In this document: piece after piece, positions 43,083-53,241 of the stretch
Layout of the letters: the number at the start of each line of letters is the position of its first letter
Position numbering within the stretch: the first letter of the stretch is position 1
NCBI GenBank assembly: GCA_021845725.1
Contig: JAJZVL010000004.1
Span: forward strand, 1-64,000
Length of the DNA stretch: 64,000 nt
From: Actinomycetes bacterium
GTDB lineage: Bacteria; Actinomycetota; Acidimicrobiia; Acidimicrobiales; RAAP-2
Direction: 5' to 3'
The notes under the pieces: generated by a model
Databases searched by the model: none
Seen by the model: only the letters and a program-made list of their open reading frames with translations
What the model was told of the DNA's origin: nothing
Program-made: the position numbers and the translations under genes

Positions 43083-44287
43083 GCTCGCTCCTCGCTCTCT
43101 CGGCTCTCTCGCTCCGTTGCTCGACCGGCCGTCCTGCCCACGCCCGCTGCTGCGGCCATGGCGACCGCCCGGCGGGCCGCCTCGAGCATCGTCGGCTCGG
43201 CCACGAGCCGGTCCGTGAGGTGCGGCGCGAGGAGCGCACGGCCCTCCTCCACGTTCGTGCCGTCGAGACGCAGCACGATCGGCGAACGCAGGTCGACGCG
43301 CCCGAGCGCCTCGATCACCCCCTTGGCCACTTCGTCGACTCGCGTGATGCCCCCGAAGATGTTGACGAAGATCGCCCGCACCGACGGGTCGGCGTTGATC
43401 ACCTCGAGGGCGGCGGACATCACGTCGGCGCTGGCGCCGCCGCCGATGTCGAGGAAGTTGGCGGGCTGGCCGCCGACCTGGTTCACCACGTCGCAGGTGC
43501 TCATGGCGAGCCCGGCACCGTTGGCGATGATCCCGACGTCTCCTGAGAGACCGATGTAGTTCAGGCCTTTCTCCTTGGCCATCTTCTCGCGAGGGTCGTC
43601 GGTCTCGGTCGCCGCGTACTCGTCCCATTCGGGATGCCGGAAACGCGCGTTGTCGTCCAGCGTGACCTTCGCGTCGAGCGCATGGACGCGCCCGTCGACG
43701 GTGAGGATCAGGGGGTTGATCTCCGCCAGGTCGCAGTCGCCTTCGTCGTAGCAGCGATAGAGCGCCATGAGCACGTCGGCCGCCTGGGCGCGGGCCGTCT
43801 CGTCGAGCCCGGCGTCGTCCACCCACCGCCGTGCGGTGCCGAGGTCGAGCCCGCGGACCGGGTCGATGTGGACCCGGGCGATCGCGCCCGGATTGGTCGC
43901 GGCGACCTCTTCGATCTCCACGCCGCCTTCCCTCGACAGCATCCCGAGATGGGTCTTCGCCGGACGGTCGAGCGTGAAGCTCGCGTAGTACTCCTCGGCG
44001 ATGTCCGACGCGTGCTCCACCCACAGTCGGCGAACGACGTGGCCCTTGATGTCCATGCCCAGGATCGACCCGGCATGCGCGCGTACCTCGCTCGCGTCGT
44101 TCGCGAGCTTGATCCCACCGGCCTTGCCGCGGCCGCCCACCTTCACCTGGGCCTTCACGACCACTGGGTAGCCCGCTGCCTCAGCCTGCGTGACGGCTTC
44201 GTCAACCGTGTCGGCGACGCCGCCGGGCGACGTCGGGATGCCGTATCGGGCGAAGTACTGCTTGCCCTGGTACTCGTAGAGGTCCAT
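43079..44287 (-). CDS. sucC: Succinyl-CoA synthetase beta subunit
   Basis: This 402-residue ATP-grasp subunit binds the nucleotide and succinate. It has MDLYEYQGKQYFARYGIP at the start, the nucleotide-binding KAQVKVGGRGKAGG, EINPLILTVDGRVHALDAKV, and GLAMSTCDVVNQVGGQPANF with FVNIFGGITRVDEVAKGV. It is the first gene of the operon running to metF. It is followed by sucD with a 4-bp overlap. A 16-bp tandem repeat lies upstream (44305-44346). Confidence 0.96.
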   Translation of the reverse strand: MDLYEYQGKQYFARYGIPTSPGGVADTVDEAVTQAEAAGYPVVVKAQVKVGGRGKAGGIKLANDASEVRAHAGSILGMDIKGHVVRRLWVEHASDIAEEYYASFTLDRPAKTHLGMLSREGGVEIEEVAATNPGAIARVHIDPVRGLDLGTARRWVDDAGLDETARAQAADVLMALYRCYDEGDCDLAEINPLILTVDGRVHALDAKVTLDDNARFRHPEWDEYAATETDDPREKMAKEKGLNYIGLSGDVGIIANGAGLAMSTCDVVNQVGGQPANFLDIGGGASADVMSAALEVINADPSVRAIFVNIFGGITRVDEVAKGVIEALGRVDLRSPIVLRLDGTNVEEGRALLAPHLTDRLVAEPTMLEAARRAVAMAAAAGVGRTAGRATERESRESEERA

Positions 44288-44304
44288 CGAGCTCTCTCAC
44301 CTTT

Positions 44305-44346
44305 CTGCCGGCGCGTGCCTCTGCCGGCGCGCGCCTCTGCCGGCGC
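44305..44346. repeat. 16-bp tandem repeat upstream of sucC
   Basis: CTGCCGGCGCGTGCCT (44305-44320) is followed by CTGCCGGCGCGCGCCT (44321-44336) and a partial third unit. A 17-bp segment, GGCGCCTCGCGCCTGTC, occurs both here (44342-44358) and in the 3' end of the next gene (44380-44396). It lies in the sucC leader. Confidence 0.8.
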
Positions 44347-44364
44347 CTCGCGCCTGTCATTGGT

Positions 44365-44781
44365 CTAGACGACGTGGGGCGCCTCGCGCCTGTCGAGCGC
44401 CTCTTCGAGCCATGCCCCGATCGACGGCAACGGTGCGCCCGGCGTGAACACTTTCGCCACCCCCGAGGCCTCGAGCACCGGGACGTCGGCCTCAGGGATG
44501 ATGCCGCCCACGATCACCAGGACGTCGGAGCGCCCCACGGCAGAGAGCTGCGCCATGACCTTCGGGACGAGCGTGAGGTGCGCTCCGGAGAGGAGGGACA
44601 GCCCGAGCGCGTCGGCATCCTCTTGGACCACGGCCTGGGCAATTTGCTCAGGGGTCTGATGGAGGCCCGTGTAGACGACCTCGAACCCCGCGTCTCGCAG
44701 CGCCCTCGCGATGACCTTGGCGCCCCGATCGTGGCCGTCGAGCCCGGGCTTGGCCACCACCACACGGTAGGGACGCGTCAT
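44365..44781 (-). CDS. B12-binding domain protein (methylmalonyl-CoA mutase C-domain type)
   Basis: This 138-residue protein consists of a single cobalamin-binding Rossmann-like domain. The DxHxxG lower-ligand motif is [19 protein letters not shown], followed by [39 protein letters not shown] and [20 protein letters not shown]. It has no catalytic TIM barrel, so it would serve as the small B12 subunit of a split mutase whose large subunit lies elsewhere. It is 77 bp upstream of sucC in the same direction; the product of methylmalonyl-CoA mutase is succinyl-CoA, the substrate of SucCD. ATG 44781 is preferred over a start 33 bp upstream. Confidence 0.85.
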   Translation of the reverse strand: MTRPYRVVVAKPGLDGHDRGAKVIARALRDAGFEVVYTGLHQTPEQIAQAVVQEDADALGLSLLSGAHLTLVPKVMAQLSAVGRSDVLVIVGGIIPEADVPVLEASGVAKVFTPGAPLPSIGAWLEEALDRREAPHVV

Positions 44782-44860
44782 CGATGGCGATGATAGGCGG
44801 CCGCGGGCGGGCACCCGCCAGCTGGGGCGTCCCGCGGCAGCGCTCGAGGGCGAGCGGGCC

Positions 44861-46492
44861 TCAGCACGCGTAGTCCCCGTCGAAGCCGTTGACGTTGTCT
44901 GTGTACTGGATGAGCCGGATCGCGCCCGAGGGGATGAAGTGCCCTCCCGACGCCGCCACCGAGCGTGCCGTGGCGCACTTCACCGCCGGCGAGGGGCCAC
45001 CCCACCACGCGGGGAAGAGCGGGCCCTGCGGGTCGTAAGAGCCCATCAAGCTTGTCCACTCGTCCAGGGCGAAGTAGTAGCCCACTGTCGCGACGCCGTC
45101 CGCGTGCAACGCGGCGATGGCCCCCATGACCACCGACGCGTTCGCGCTCGTGCTCGCCGACCAGTTGGCCGGCTCGATGTCGAGCCACCACGGCATGGTG
45201 GCGCGGCCGTTGACCATGCTGCTGGCGGCGGCGAAGTCGCTGCTCGCGGTGGCATACCCGTAGTTGCACGCCGCGGGGTCCGGCGTGCTGGCGCAGCCGG
45301 GCTGCGGTGTGGACGAGGTGCCGTAGACCATGAACATGTAGAGGTTCACCCCTGGGCCGGCCCAGTCGACCTCTGTCACGAAGCACGGGTTCGTGTATGA
45401 GCTCCCCCACCCGTCGATCTCCACGATGCCGATCGCGTGGGCCCCGCTCGGGAAGTTCCCGCACTGGTAGTTCGACACGTCGTAGCCGTAGCTGCCCGGC
45501 GGGTAGGAGGGAGGGACCGGGTCCCCGTTGCCCTTGGCCGGCGCCATGCCGACGACAGGAGAGGAGACCGGAGGCGTCACTGTGAACAGCTGGGCAGCGC
45601 CGAAGTTGGTGACCGCCCCCTGTGATGTCGCCAGCCAGTAGCCCTTGCCGCTGAACATCTCCGCCATCGCGGTGATCGGGTAGGGCAGGGAGCCGCCACC
45701 GAGCGAGCCGTAGAACTGGGCGCTGCCGAAGGTGAAGACGCCGCCGTCGGACCCGACGAGCCAGTAGCCGCCGCCTGTCGGCGTCGCCGACATGCCGACG
45801 ATGGGGGCGTCGAGCGGCTTGCCGCCCATCGAGCCGTAGAACTGCGCGCTGCCGAAGGTGAAGATGCCTCCGTCTGCTGCGACGAGCCAGTAGCCGTGAC
45901 CTGTGGGGGCTGCCGCCATGCCGACCACCGGCTTGTCGAGCGGCTTGCCGCCCATCGAGCCGTAGAACTGGGCGCTGCCGAAGGTGAAGACGCCTCCGTC
46001 TGCTGCGACGAGCCAGTAGCCGTGACCTGTGGGGGCTGCCGCCATGCCGACCACCGGCTTGTCGAGCGGCTTGCCGCCCATCGAGCCGTAGAACTGGGCG
46101 CTGCCGAAGGTGAAGACGCCTCCGTCTGCTGCGACGAGCCAGTAGCCGCCGCCTGTGGGGGCTGCCGCCATGCCGACGATGGGCGCGTCGAGCGGCGTGC
46201 CGGCCATTGTGCCGAACTGAGGTGCTCCACCGAAGGCGTAGACGGCCCCGTCGGACGTCGCGAGCCAGTAGGACTGGTCACTCGCGGGCAGTGTCGCGGC
46301 CGCTCGAGTCGCTGTGGTCGCGGACGACGGTGCCGTCGCTGTCGACGCGCCGGCAGCCGTCGGCGCCGCCGCTGACAGGAGCGCGGCGGCAAGCAACCAC
46401 GAAGCGATCAGCGCCGATCCCACGATGAAGCCGCGCGCCCTCGAGGTCGATCGCCCGCTCGCGCGGCGACGGTGCTCGTTCTCGGTGCCCAT
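44861..46492 (-). CDS. Secreted protein: six 42-residue repeats plus GH25-like domain
   Basis: This 543-residue protein has a signal peptide or anchor ([20 protein letters not shown]). Six tandem 42-residue repeats follow (about residues 70-320), each with [18 protein letters not shown], then [15 protein letters not shown]; two units are identical in sequence. The spacing suggests a beta-propeller or solenoid on the cell surface. The C-terminal 210 residues resemble GH25/DUF1906 TIM-barrel hydrolases ([28 protein letters not shown] with paired acids, [10 protein letters not shown]), which cut peptidoglycan or related polymers. ATG 46492 follows GGAGATGGGAC. Whether it is a lytic enzyme or a binding protein is open. 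Confidence 0.85.
   Translation of the reverse strand: MGTENEHRRRASGRSTSRARGFIVGSALIASWLLAAALLSAAAPTAAGASTATAPSSATTATRAAATLPASDQSYWLATSDGAVYAFGGAPQFGTMAGTPLDAPIVGMAAAPTGGGYWLVAADGGVFTFGSAQFYGSMGGKPLDKPVVGMAAAPTGHGYWLVAADGGVFTFGSAQFYGSMGGKPLDKPVVGMAAAPTGHGYWLVAADGGIFTFGSAQFYGSMGGKPLDAPIVGMSATPTGGGYWLVGSDGGVFTFGSAQFYGSLGGGSLPYPITAMAEMFSGKGYWLATSQGAVTNFGAAQLFTVTPPVSSPVVGMAPAKGNGDPVPPSYPPGSYGYDVSNYQCGNFPSGAHAIGIVEIDGWGSSYTNPCFVTEVDWAGPGVNLYMFMVYGTSSTPQPGCASTPDPAACNYGYATASSDFAAASSMVNGRATMPWWLDIEPANWSASTSANASVVMGAIAALHADGVATVGYYFALDEWTSLMGSYDPQGPLFPAWWGGPSPAVKCATARSVAASGGHFIPSGAIRLIQYTDNVNGFDGDYAC
45700..46270. repeat. 126-bp near-identical tandem repeats within the secreted protein gene
   Basis: The sequence CCCATCGAGCCGTAGAACTG recurs at 45825, 45951 and 46077, exactly 126 bp apart. 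Flanking units are more diverged. It is in frame and codes the 42-residue repeats, so copy number can change by recombination without breaking the frame. Confidence 0.9.
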
Positions 46493-46970
46493 GTCCCATC
46501 TCCCGCTGTCGTCGTGTGCGGTTCGGCGGCACCGGCCGCGCGCGACCACCCCGAAGACCGTCGCGGCACCCTCCGCTCTCCCCTCCGAAGCGTCCGCGGC
46601 GGCCGTCGGGATCCTCGGCCTCCGGGAGCTTCGCCGGGGCACCATACAAACGCGCCCGCTGCAGATGCGACCGCCCAGGTCACGGACACGTTCGCGTCGC
46701 CATGAGCTTCAGGGCATGGGTCCCGCAGCGCCCTGACCAGGGATTTCGTCATCGGTCGCCGCACACGTGCAATCCCGATGACAGCGTGCTGGACGACCGC
46801 CGAGAGTATTGAGATTCGACGTCGGTTCATGACGTCCCTGGTCAGAGCAGAGCGGCGCGACGGCGCAGCGTTTGCGATGGGTCCCCTGCAGGGCGCTGCG
46901 CATCACCTGCAATCCGCGCTGCGGCGGGTCAGGTGCCGCGGGTCAGGTGCCGCGCGTCAGGTGCGGCGGG
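46493..46970. other. Intergenic region with nested inverted and tandem repeats
   Basis: No gene is seen in this 478-bp gap. It holds inverted repeats: TGACCAGGGA (46734-46743) with TCCCTGGTCA (46835-46844), and GCAGCGCCCTG (46725-46735) with CAGGGCGCTGC (46890-46900). Four exact 14-bp units (46926-46981) at the end run into the pcrA stop codon. The promoter of the secreted-protein gene must also lie near 46500-46600. Confidence 0.6.
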
Positions 46971-46981
46971 TCAGGTGCCGC
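46926..46981. repeat. 4 x 14-bp tandem repeat spanning the pcrA stop codon
   Basis: GGGTCAGGTGCCGC occurs four times in tandem, one unit with two changes. The pcrA stop codon (46971-46973) is in the last unit, so each unit is a copy of the pcrA end (Gly-Thr-stop). Confidence 0.9.
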
Positions 46982-49196
46982 GCCGCAGCGGTGCGGCGGC
47001 GAGGAGCAGGGTCTTCTGCCCGACCGACGCGAACCGCACGACCGCCTGCGCCCGGGCACCTTCGCCCTGCGCGCTCACGACGACTCCCGGCCCCCATCGC
47101 TCGTGCACCACGTGGTCGCCGGCGGCGAGACCGAGATCCTCCGCGCCGGTGGTCGACGAACGTGTCGAGGCCGGCGTCTGCGCGGCTGCCTGGGAGAAGA
47201 AGCCGCCGGCCACGCCGCCCCTCGCCGAGGGCCGGACGACGGTCCCGGTGCCGGTGCCGAAGATCCGACCGCTGCCGACGTCGCGCAGCAGCTCCTCGGG
47301 CACCTCGGCGAGGAACCGGCTCGGCATCCCTGGCATGGTCCGGCCCCACAGGCTCCGGCTCCACGCATGCGTGAGGTAGAGGAAGCGGCGCGCCCGCGTG
47401 ATGCCGACGTAGCAGAGCCTGCGTTCCTCTTCCAGCTCGAGTGGCTCGCCCAGGGTACGCGAGTGCGGGAAGATCCCCTCCTCCAGCCCGATGAGGAACA
47501 CTGCGGGGAACTCGAGACCCTTGGCGGTGTGCAGCGTCATGAGCGAGACGCGCGACGCGTCGGCGTCGAGCTCGTCGGAGTCCGAGACCAGCGCTACGGT
47601 CTCCAAGAGCTCGGACAGCTGCTCGTACTCCCTCGCCACGCCAGCGAGCTCGGCGATGTTCTCGATCCGGCCCTCCGCTTCGTGGGTGCCCTCTGCAGCC
47701 AGCTCGTCGAGATAGCCCGAGCGCTTGGCGACGAGCTCGACGAGATCGCCGGGAGAAACCTCCGCTGCTGCGGCCCGCAGCTCGCTCAGGAGCGAGGACA
47801 GGTCGTGCGCGCCCTTGAGCGCCTTCCCGCTGATGCCGGCCTCCTCGGCCCGTTCGAGCATTCGGCCGATCGGAGTGCCCGCCGACACCGCGGCCGCCGA
47901 GAGGCGCAGGACCGAGGTCTGCCCGATGCCCCGCTTCGGGACGTTCACGATCCTGCGGAACGACATCTCGTCGTCGGGGTTCGCGATCAGGCGCAGGTAA
48001 GCGAGGACGTCGCGGACCTCCTTGCGGTCGTAGAAGCGGGTGCCGCCCACGACTTTGTAGGGGATCCCCTGGTGGACCAGCTCCTCCTCGACGGCCCGGC
48101 TCTGCGCGTTGGTCCGGTAGAACACCGCCACGTCACCGTAGGAGAGCCCTTCCGACGCGCGCAGCCGAAGGATCTCGCTCGCGGCGAACGACGCTTCGTC
48201 ACGCTCGTCCTCGGCCCGGTACCTGCAGATCCGCTCTCCCTTCTCCCCCTGCGTGAACAGCTCCTTCGGTCGCCGACCCGCGTTGTGGGAGATGACCGCG
48301 TTCGCCGCGTCGAGGATCGTCTCGGTGGACCGGTAGTTCTGCTCGAGGAGCACGGTCGTCGCATTGGGAAAGGCCGACTCGAAGTCCACGATGTTGGCGA
48401 TCTGTGCGCCGCGCCAGCGGTAGATGGACTGGTCCGAGTCGCCCACGACCGTGACGTTGCCGTGCTCGCGCCCGAGGGCCAGCACGAGCTCGTGCTGCGC
48501 ATGGTTCGTGTCCTGGTACTCGTCGACGAGGATGTGGCGGAAGCGCCGGCGGTACGACTCGAGCACGTCGTCGCAGCTCTGCAGGAGGCGCACCGCCTGG
48601 AACAGGAGGTCGTCGAAGTCCATGGCGTTGGCGGCCTCGAGCCGCCGCTGGTACTCGGTGTACACCTCACCGATGCGCCGGCGGTACGGATCTGCTCCCC
48701 ACGACGCTTCCTCGGCGAAGCGGCCGGGGCCGACGAGCTCGGCCTTGGCCTGCGAGATCACCGCTGCGACGGCCCGTGGCGCGAGCCTCTTGGGGTCGAT
48801 GTCGAGCTCGCTCTCGACGAGCTCGACCAGCCGGCGGGAGTCGACATCGTCGTACACGGTGAACGCGTGGTCGTAACCGATGCGCGCCGCGTGGATGCGC
48901 AGCATCCGGAGGCAGGCCGAATGGAACGTCGAGACCCACATGCGCTCGGCGCTCTCGCCGACGAGATCGACGACACGCCGGCGCATCTCGGCGGCTGCCT
49001 TGTTGGTGAAGGTGATGGCCAGGATCTCCCACGGCGCTGCGTCGCCGCTCGCGAGCAGGTGCGCGATGCGCCGGGTGAGCACCCGCGTCTTGCCCGACCC
49101 CGCCCCCGCAACGACGAGCAGCGGTCCGCCGCGCTGCTCCACCGCGGCGCGCTGCGCCGGGTTCAGGTCGCGAACGAGGTCGTCGAGGGCGCTCAG
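46971..49196 (-). CDS. pcrA: ATP-dependent DNA helicase PcrA/UvrD
   Basis: This 741-residue superfamily-1 helicase acts in repair and replication. It has the Q-motif region (DLNPAQRAAVEQRGG), Walker A (VVAGAGSGKTRVLTRRIA), motif Ia AITFTNKAAAEMRRR, motif II LVDEYQDTNHAQ, motif III VGDSDQSIYRWRGA, motif IV QNYRSTETIL and motif VI YVGITRARRFLYLTHA. The C-terminal VHERWGPGVV is the PcrA Tudor-like end. There is no ATG, GTG or TTG in frame before the Q motif without running deep into guaB3. The first usable codon is CTG 49196, which overlaps the guaB3 stop as CTGA. This unusual start is strongly suggested. Starting at the next GTG would delete the Q motif. Confidence 0.93.
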   Translation of the reverse strand: MSALDDLVRDLNPAQRAAVEQRGGPLLVVAGAGSGKTRVLTRRIAHLLASGDAAPWEILAITFTNKAAAEMRRRVVDLVGESAERMWVSTFHSACLRMLRIHAARIGYDHAFTVYDDVDSRRLVELVESELDIDPKRLAPRAVAAVISQAKAELVGPGRFAEEASWGADPYRRRIGEVYTEYQRRLEAANAMDFDDLLFQAVRLLQSCDDVLESYRRRFRHILVDEYQDTNHAQHELVLALGREHGNVTVVGDSDQSIYRWRGAQIANIVDFESAFPNATTVLLEQNYRSTETILDAANAVISHNAGRRPKELFTQGEKGERICRYRAEDERDEASFAASEILRLRASEGLSYGDVAVFYRTNAQSRAVEEELVHQGIPYKVVGGTRFYDRKEVRDVLAYLRLIANPDDEMSFRRIVNVPKRGIGQTSVLRLSAAAVSAGTPIGRMLERAEEAGISGKALKGAHDLSSLLSELRAAAAEVSPGDLVELVAKRSGYLDELAAEGTHEAEGRIENIAELAGVAREYEQLSELLETVALVSDSDELDADASRVSLMTLHTAKGLEFPAVFLIGLEEGIFPHSRTLGEPLELEEERRLCYVGITRARRFLYLTHAWSRSLWGRTMPGMPSRFLAEVPEELLRDVGSGRIFGTGTGTVVRPSARGGVAGGFFSQAAAQTPASTRSSTTGAEDLGLAAGDHVVHERWGPGVVVSAQGEGARAQAVVRFASVGQKTLLLAAAPLRRGT

Positions 49197-50356
49197 TGGC
49201 CCATGCCCACACCCTGGGACCGCTGGAGCTGCTTGCCCTCGGTCTGCAGGGCGGGAGCGACCATGACCTCTGCCTTCTGGAATTCCTTCACCGTCTCGTA
49301 GCCGCAGGTGGCCATCGCCGTGCGCAGCGCGCCGAACAGGTTCATCCGCCCGTCGTTCTCGTGCGCGGGGCCGAGGAGGATCTCCTGGAGACTGCCGCGA
49401 ACTCCGGTCCGCACCCGGGTGCCACGCGGAAGCGTCGGGTGGAACGTGGCCATCCCCCAGTGGAAGCCGCGCGCAGGGGCCTCCACCGCAGACGAGAGCG
49501 GCGAGCCGAGCATCACCGCGTCGGCGCCGCACGCGATCGCCTTCGCGATGTCGCCACCCTTGGACATCCCGCCATCCGCGATCACGTGCACGTACACACC
49601 GGTCTCGTCGAGGTGGCGCATGCGGGCACCCGCTACATCCGCGATGGCGGTCGCCTGCGGCACTCCGAGGCCGAGCACCGCACGCGTGGTGCACGCGTTG
49701 CCCGGACCGACCCCGACCAGGACCCCCACCGCGCCGGTACGCATCAGGTGCAGCCCCGCCTGGTACGACGCGCACCCCCCGACGATGACGGGGATCTCGA
49801 GCTCGCGGATGAACCGTTTCAGGTTCAGCGGCTCGGAGGTCTTCGAGACGTGCTCGGCGGAGACGACGGTGCCTTGGATGACGAGGAGGTCGAGCTCCGC
49901 CGCGAGGCACGCAGGAGCAAGCTCCTCGGTCCGCTGCGGGGTCACCGACGCCGCAGCGACGACCCCGGCATCCTTGATCTGGCGGATGCGCTCGTGCACC
50001 AGCTCGAGCTTGATCGGCTCCTGGTACATCTGCTGCATCCGCGGCGTCGCCTTGTCGTCGTCGAGCTCGCGGATCTCCTCGAACAGGGGCATTGGATCCT
50101 CGTAGCGGGTCCACAGGCCCTCGAGGTTCAGCACCCCGAGACCGCCGAGCCGTCCGAGCTCGATCGCGGTACGCGGGCTCGTGACGCCGTCCATCGCGGC
50201 GCCGAGCAGCGGCAGCCCGAGACGATACGCGTCGATCTCCCAGGAGATGTCCACGTCCTCGGGGTCGCGGGTCCGTCGGCTCGGCACGATGGCGATGTCA
50301 TCGAACCCGTAGGCCTGACGCCCCGACTTGAAGATCCCGATCTCGATTTCTGCCAC
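49193..50356 (-). CDS. guaB3: GuaB3-family IMP dehydrogenase-related protein
   Basis: This 387-residue TIM-barrel protein is of the GuaB3 branch (IMPDH/GMPR family without CBS domains). It begins VAEIEIGIFKSGRQAYGF, continues GLPLLGAAMDGVTSP and carries the phosphate and flap regions MRTGAVGVLVGVGPGNACTT and VIADGGMSKGGDIAKAIACG. The active-site Cys is in GPGNACTT. Related proteins act in guanine-nucleotide metabolism, but the reaction of GuaB3 is not settled in most species. GTG 50356 follows GGAGGGCACTC. It ends by overlapping pcrA. Confidence 0.92.
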   Translation of the reverse strand: MAEIEIGIFKSGRQAYGFDDIAIVPSRRTRDPEDVDISWEIDAYRLGLPLLGAAMDGVTSPRTAIELGRLGGLGVLNLEGLWTRYEDPMPLFEEIRELDDDKATPRMQQMYQEPIKLELVHERIRQIKDAGVVAAASVTPQRTEELAPACLAAELDLLVIQGTVVSAEHVSKTSEPLNLKRFIRELEIPVIVGGCASYQAGLHLMRTGAVGVLVGVGPGNACTTRAVLGLGVPQATAIADVAGARMRHLDETGVYVHVIADGGMSKGGDIAKAIACGADAVMLGSPLSSAVEAPARGFHWGMATFHPTLPRGTRVRTGVRGSLQEILLGPAHENDGRMNLFGALRTAMATCGYETVKEFQKAEVMVAPALQTEGKQLQRSQGVGMGH

Positions 50357-50451
50357 GAGTGCCCTCCGGTGGTCCGCAGTGGTCGGCGCCGTCGCTCCTG
50401 CGCCCCACTGTACCGGCCGCCTCGAGGCCACCGGCGCCCGCACCTGACCGG

Positions 50452-51132
50452 TCAGGGACCGGGCGCCCTCTCGGTGAGCACGGTCGTGAGCAGGTCCACG
50501 ATGATGCGGGCCGTCGCCCCCCAGATGGTCTCGCCCTCCACCGAGAAGAAAACCATCGGGAACCGGGGAAGGTCGGGCTCGCTCCACCATTCCTCGGTGA
50601 ACGCGGCAGCGAGGTCGGCGAGCGATGCGTCGAAGGCGCGGTCCACCTCGGCGGGGTTGGGCGCAAGGGCGGGACGCTCCGCAAGCGTCGCGACGACCGG
50701 CGTGATCGGCGCGCCCGAGCTGAAGGCGAACGCCCGAGCCAGGTACCCGATGGGCCGCACCGCCGACGGATCGAGGCCGACCTCTTCGTACGCCTCGCGC
50801 AGCGCTGCACAGACCGCGTCCTCGCCGGGCTCGATACGCCCTCCAGGAAAGCTCACCTGCCCCCGGTGGGTGCGCAGCCGGGTCGAGCGACGCGTCAGCA
50901 CCACTCGGGTCTCGCCGGCCTCCTCGAAGAGCACCACGAGGACAGCCGAGGGTGCGGTGGCGATGCGCGCAGAGCCGGCCGAAGGAACACCAGGGGGAGC
51001 CGGCGGCGGTCCGTCGGTGAGGGGCCGACCGGCGCGTCCGAACGCGTCGAGCACGGTGCCGAGCGCGATCCCCCGCCGTGGGGTCCACGGCGGGGGGCCA
51101 CCTGGCTCGGCCGTGGCAGGGCGAGGGATCAC
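50452..51132 (-). CDS. NUDIX hydrolase, probable CoA pyrophosphatase
   Basis: This 226-residue NUDIX hydrolase carries the Nudix box GRIEPGEDAVCAALREAYEE, then VGL. The UPF0035 signature just before it (LTRRSTRLRTHRGQVSFPGG) is typical of CoA pyrophosphatases that cleave CoA or acyl-CoA to phosphopantetheine products. The N-terminal 50 residues are Pro-rich and probably linker. It lies between groEL (22-bp gap) and guaB3 (95-bp gap) on the same strand; the substrate is inferred from the motif. Confidence 0.88.
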   Translation of the reverse strand: MIPRPATAEPGGPPPWTPRRGIALGTVLDAFGRAGRPLTDGPPPAPPGVPSAGSARIATAPSAVLVVLFEEAGETRVVLTRRSTRLRTHRGQVSFPGGRIEPGEDAVCAALREAYEEVGLDPSAVRPIGYLARAFAFSSGAPITPVVATLAERPALAPNPAEVDRAFDASLADLAAAFTEEWWSEPDLPRFPMVFFSVEGETIWGATARIIVDLLTTVLTERAPGP

Positions 51133-51154
51133 GCCGGGCTCCCGTCGACCGCTG

Positions 51155-52894
<1,740 letters not shown>

Positions 52895-52912
<18 letters not shown>

Positions 52913-53188
52913 GAGCACGTCCCGGCCGGAGAGGATCAAGAGGTCCTCTCCGTCGACGGTGATCTCGGTGCCGCCGTACTTCGAGTAGACGACGGTGTCC
53001 CCGACCTTGACGTCGAGCGGGATGATCTCCCCGGTGTTGTCGGCACGCCGCCCGGGTCCGACGGCCAGGACCTCGCCCTGCTGGGGCTTCTCCTTGGCGG
53101 TGTCGGGGATCACCAAACCCGAGGCGGTGGTCTCCTCCGACTCACCTGGCCGGACGACAATCCGGTCATCGAGGGGGTGGAGCTTCAT
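52895..53188 (-). CDS. groES: 10-kDa chaperonin GroES
   Basis: This 97-residue co-chaperonin caps GroEL. It has [20 protein letters not shown] at the N-terminus, the mobile loop [28 protein letters not shown] and [23 protein letters not shown] 53188 follows AAGGAGG. A CIRCE operator is 25 bp upstream. The 3' end carries a 17-bp duplication. Confidence 0.98.
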
Positions 53189-53212
53189 CGAAGCGGCCTC
53201 CTTCGGCACTTG

Positions 53213-53239
53213 TTGGCACTCGAACCTTGCGACTGCTAA
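53213..53239 (-). promoter_or_regulatory. CIRCE operator of groES-groEL
   Basis: On the minus strand TTAGCAGTC-N9-GAGTGCCAA differs from the CIRCE consensus (TTAGCACTC-N9-GAGTGCTAA) by one base in each arm. HrcA binds this element and represses until heat shock. Immediately upstream TTGTGG and TAGCAT, 17 bp apart (about 53239-53266), make a plausible promoter overlapping the end of rlmN. Confidence 0.85.
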
Positions 53240-53241
53240 TG

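Noticed and set aside
43083-44024. A long N-terminal extension of sucD
   Set aside because: The extension is arginine-rich noise antiparallel in frame within sucC. Family similarity begins at GTG 43082, which overlaps the sucC stop in the usual way.
45700-46270. Regular 126-bp repeats as a CRISPR-like array
   Set aside because: The repeats are directly adjacent without unique spacers and encode an in-frame 42-residue protein repeat; no cas genes are nearby.
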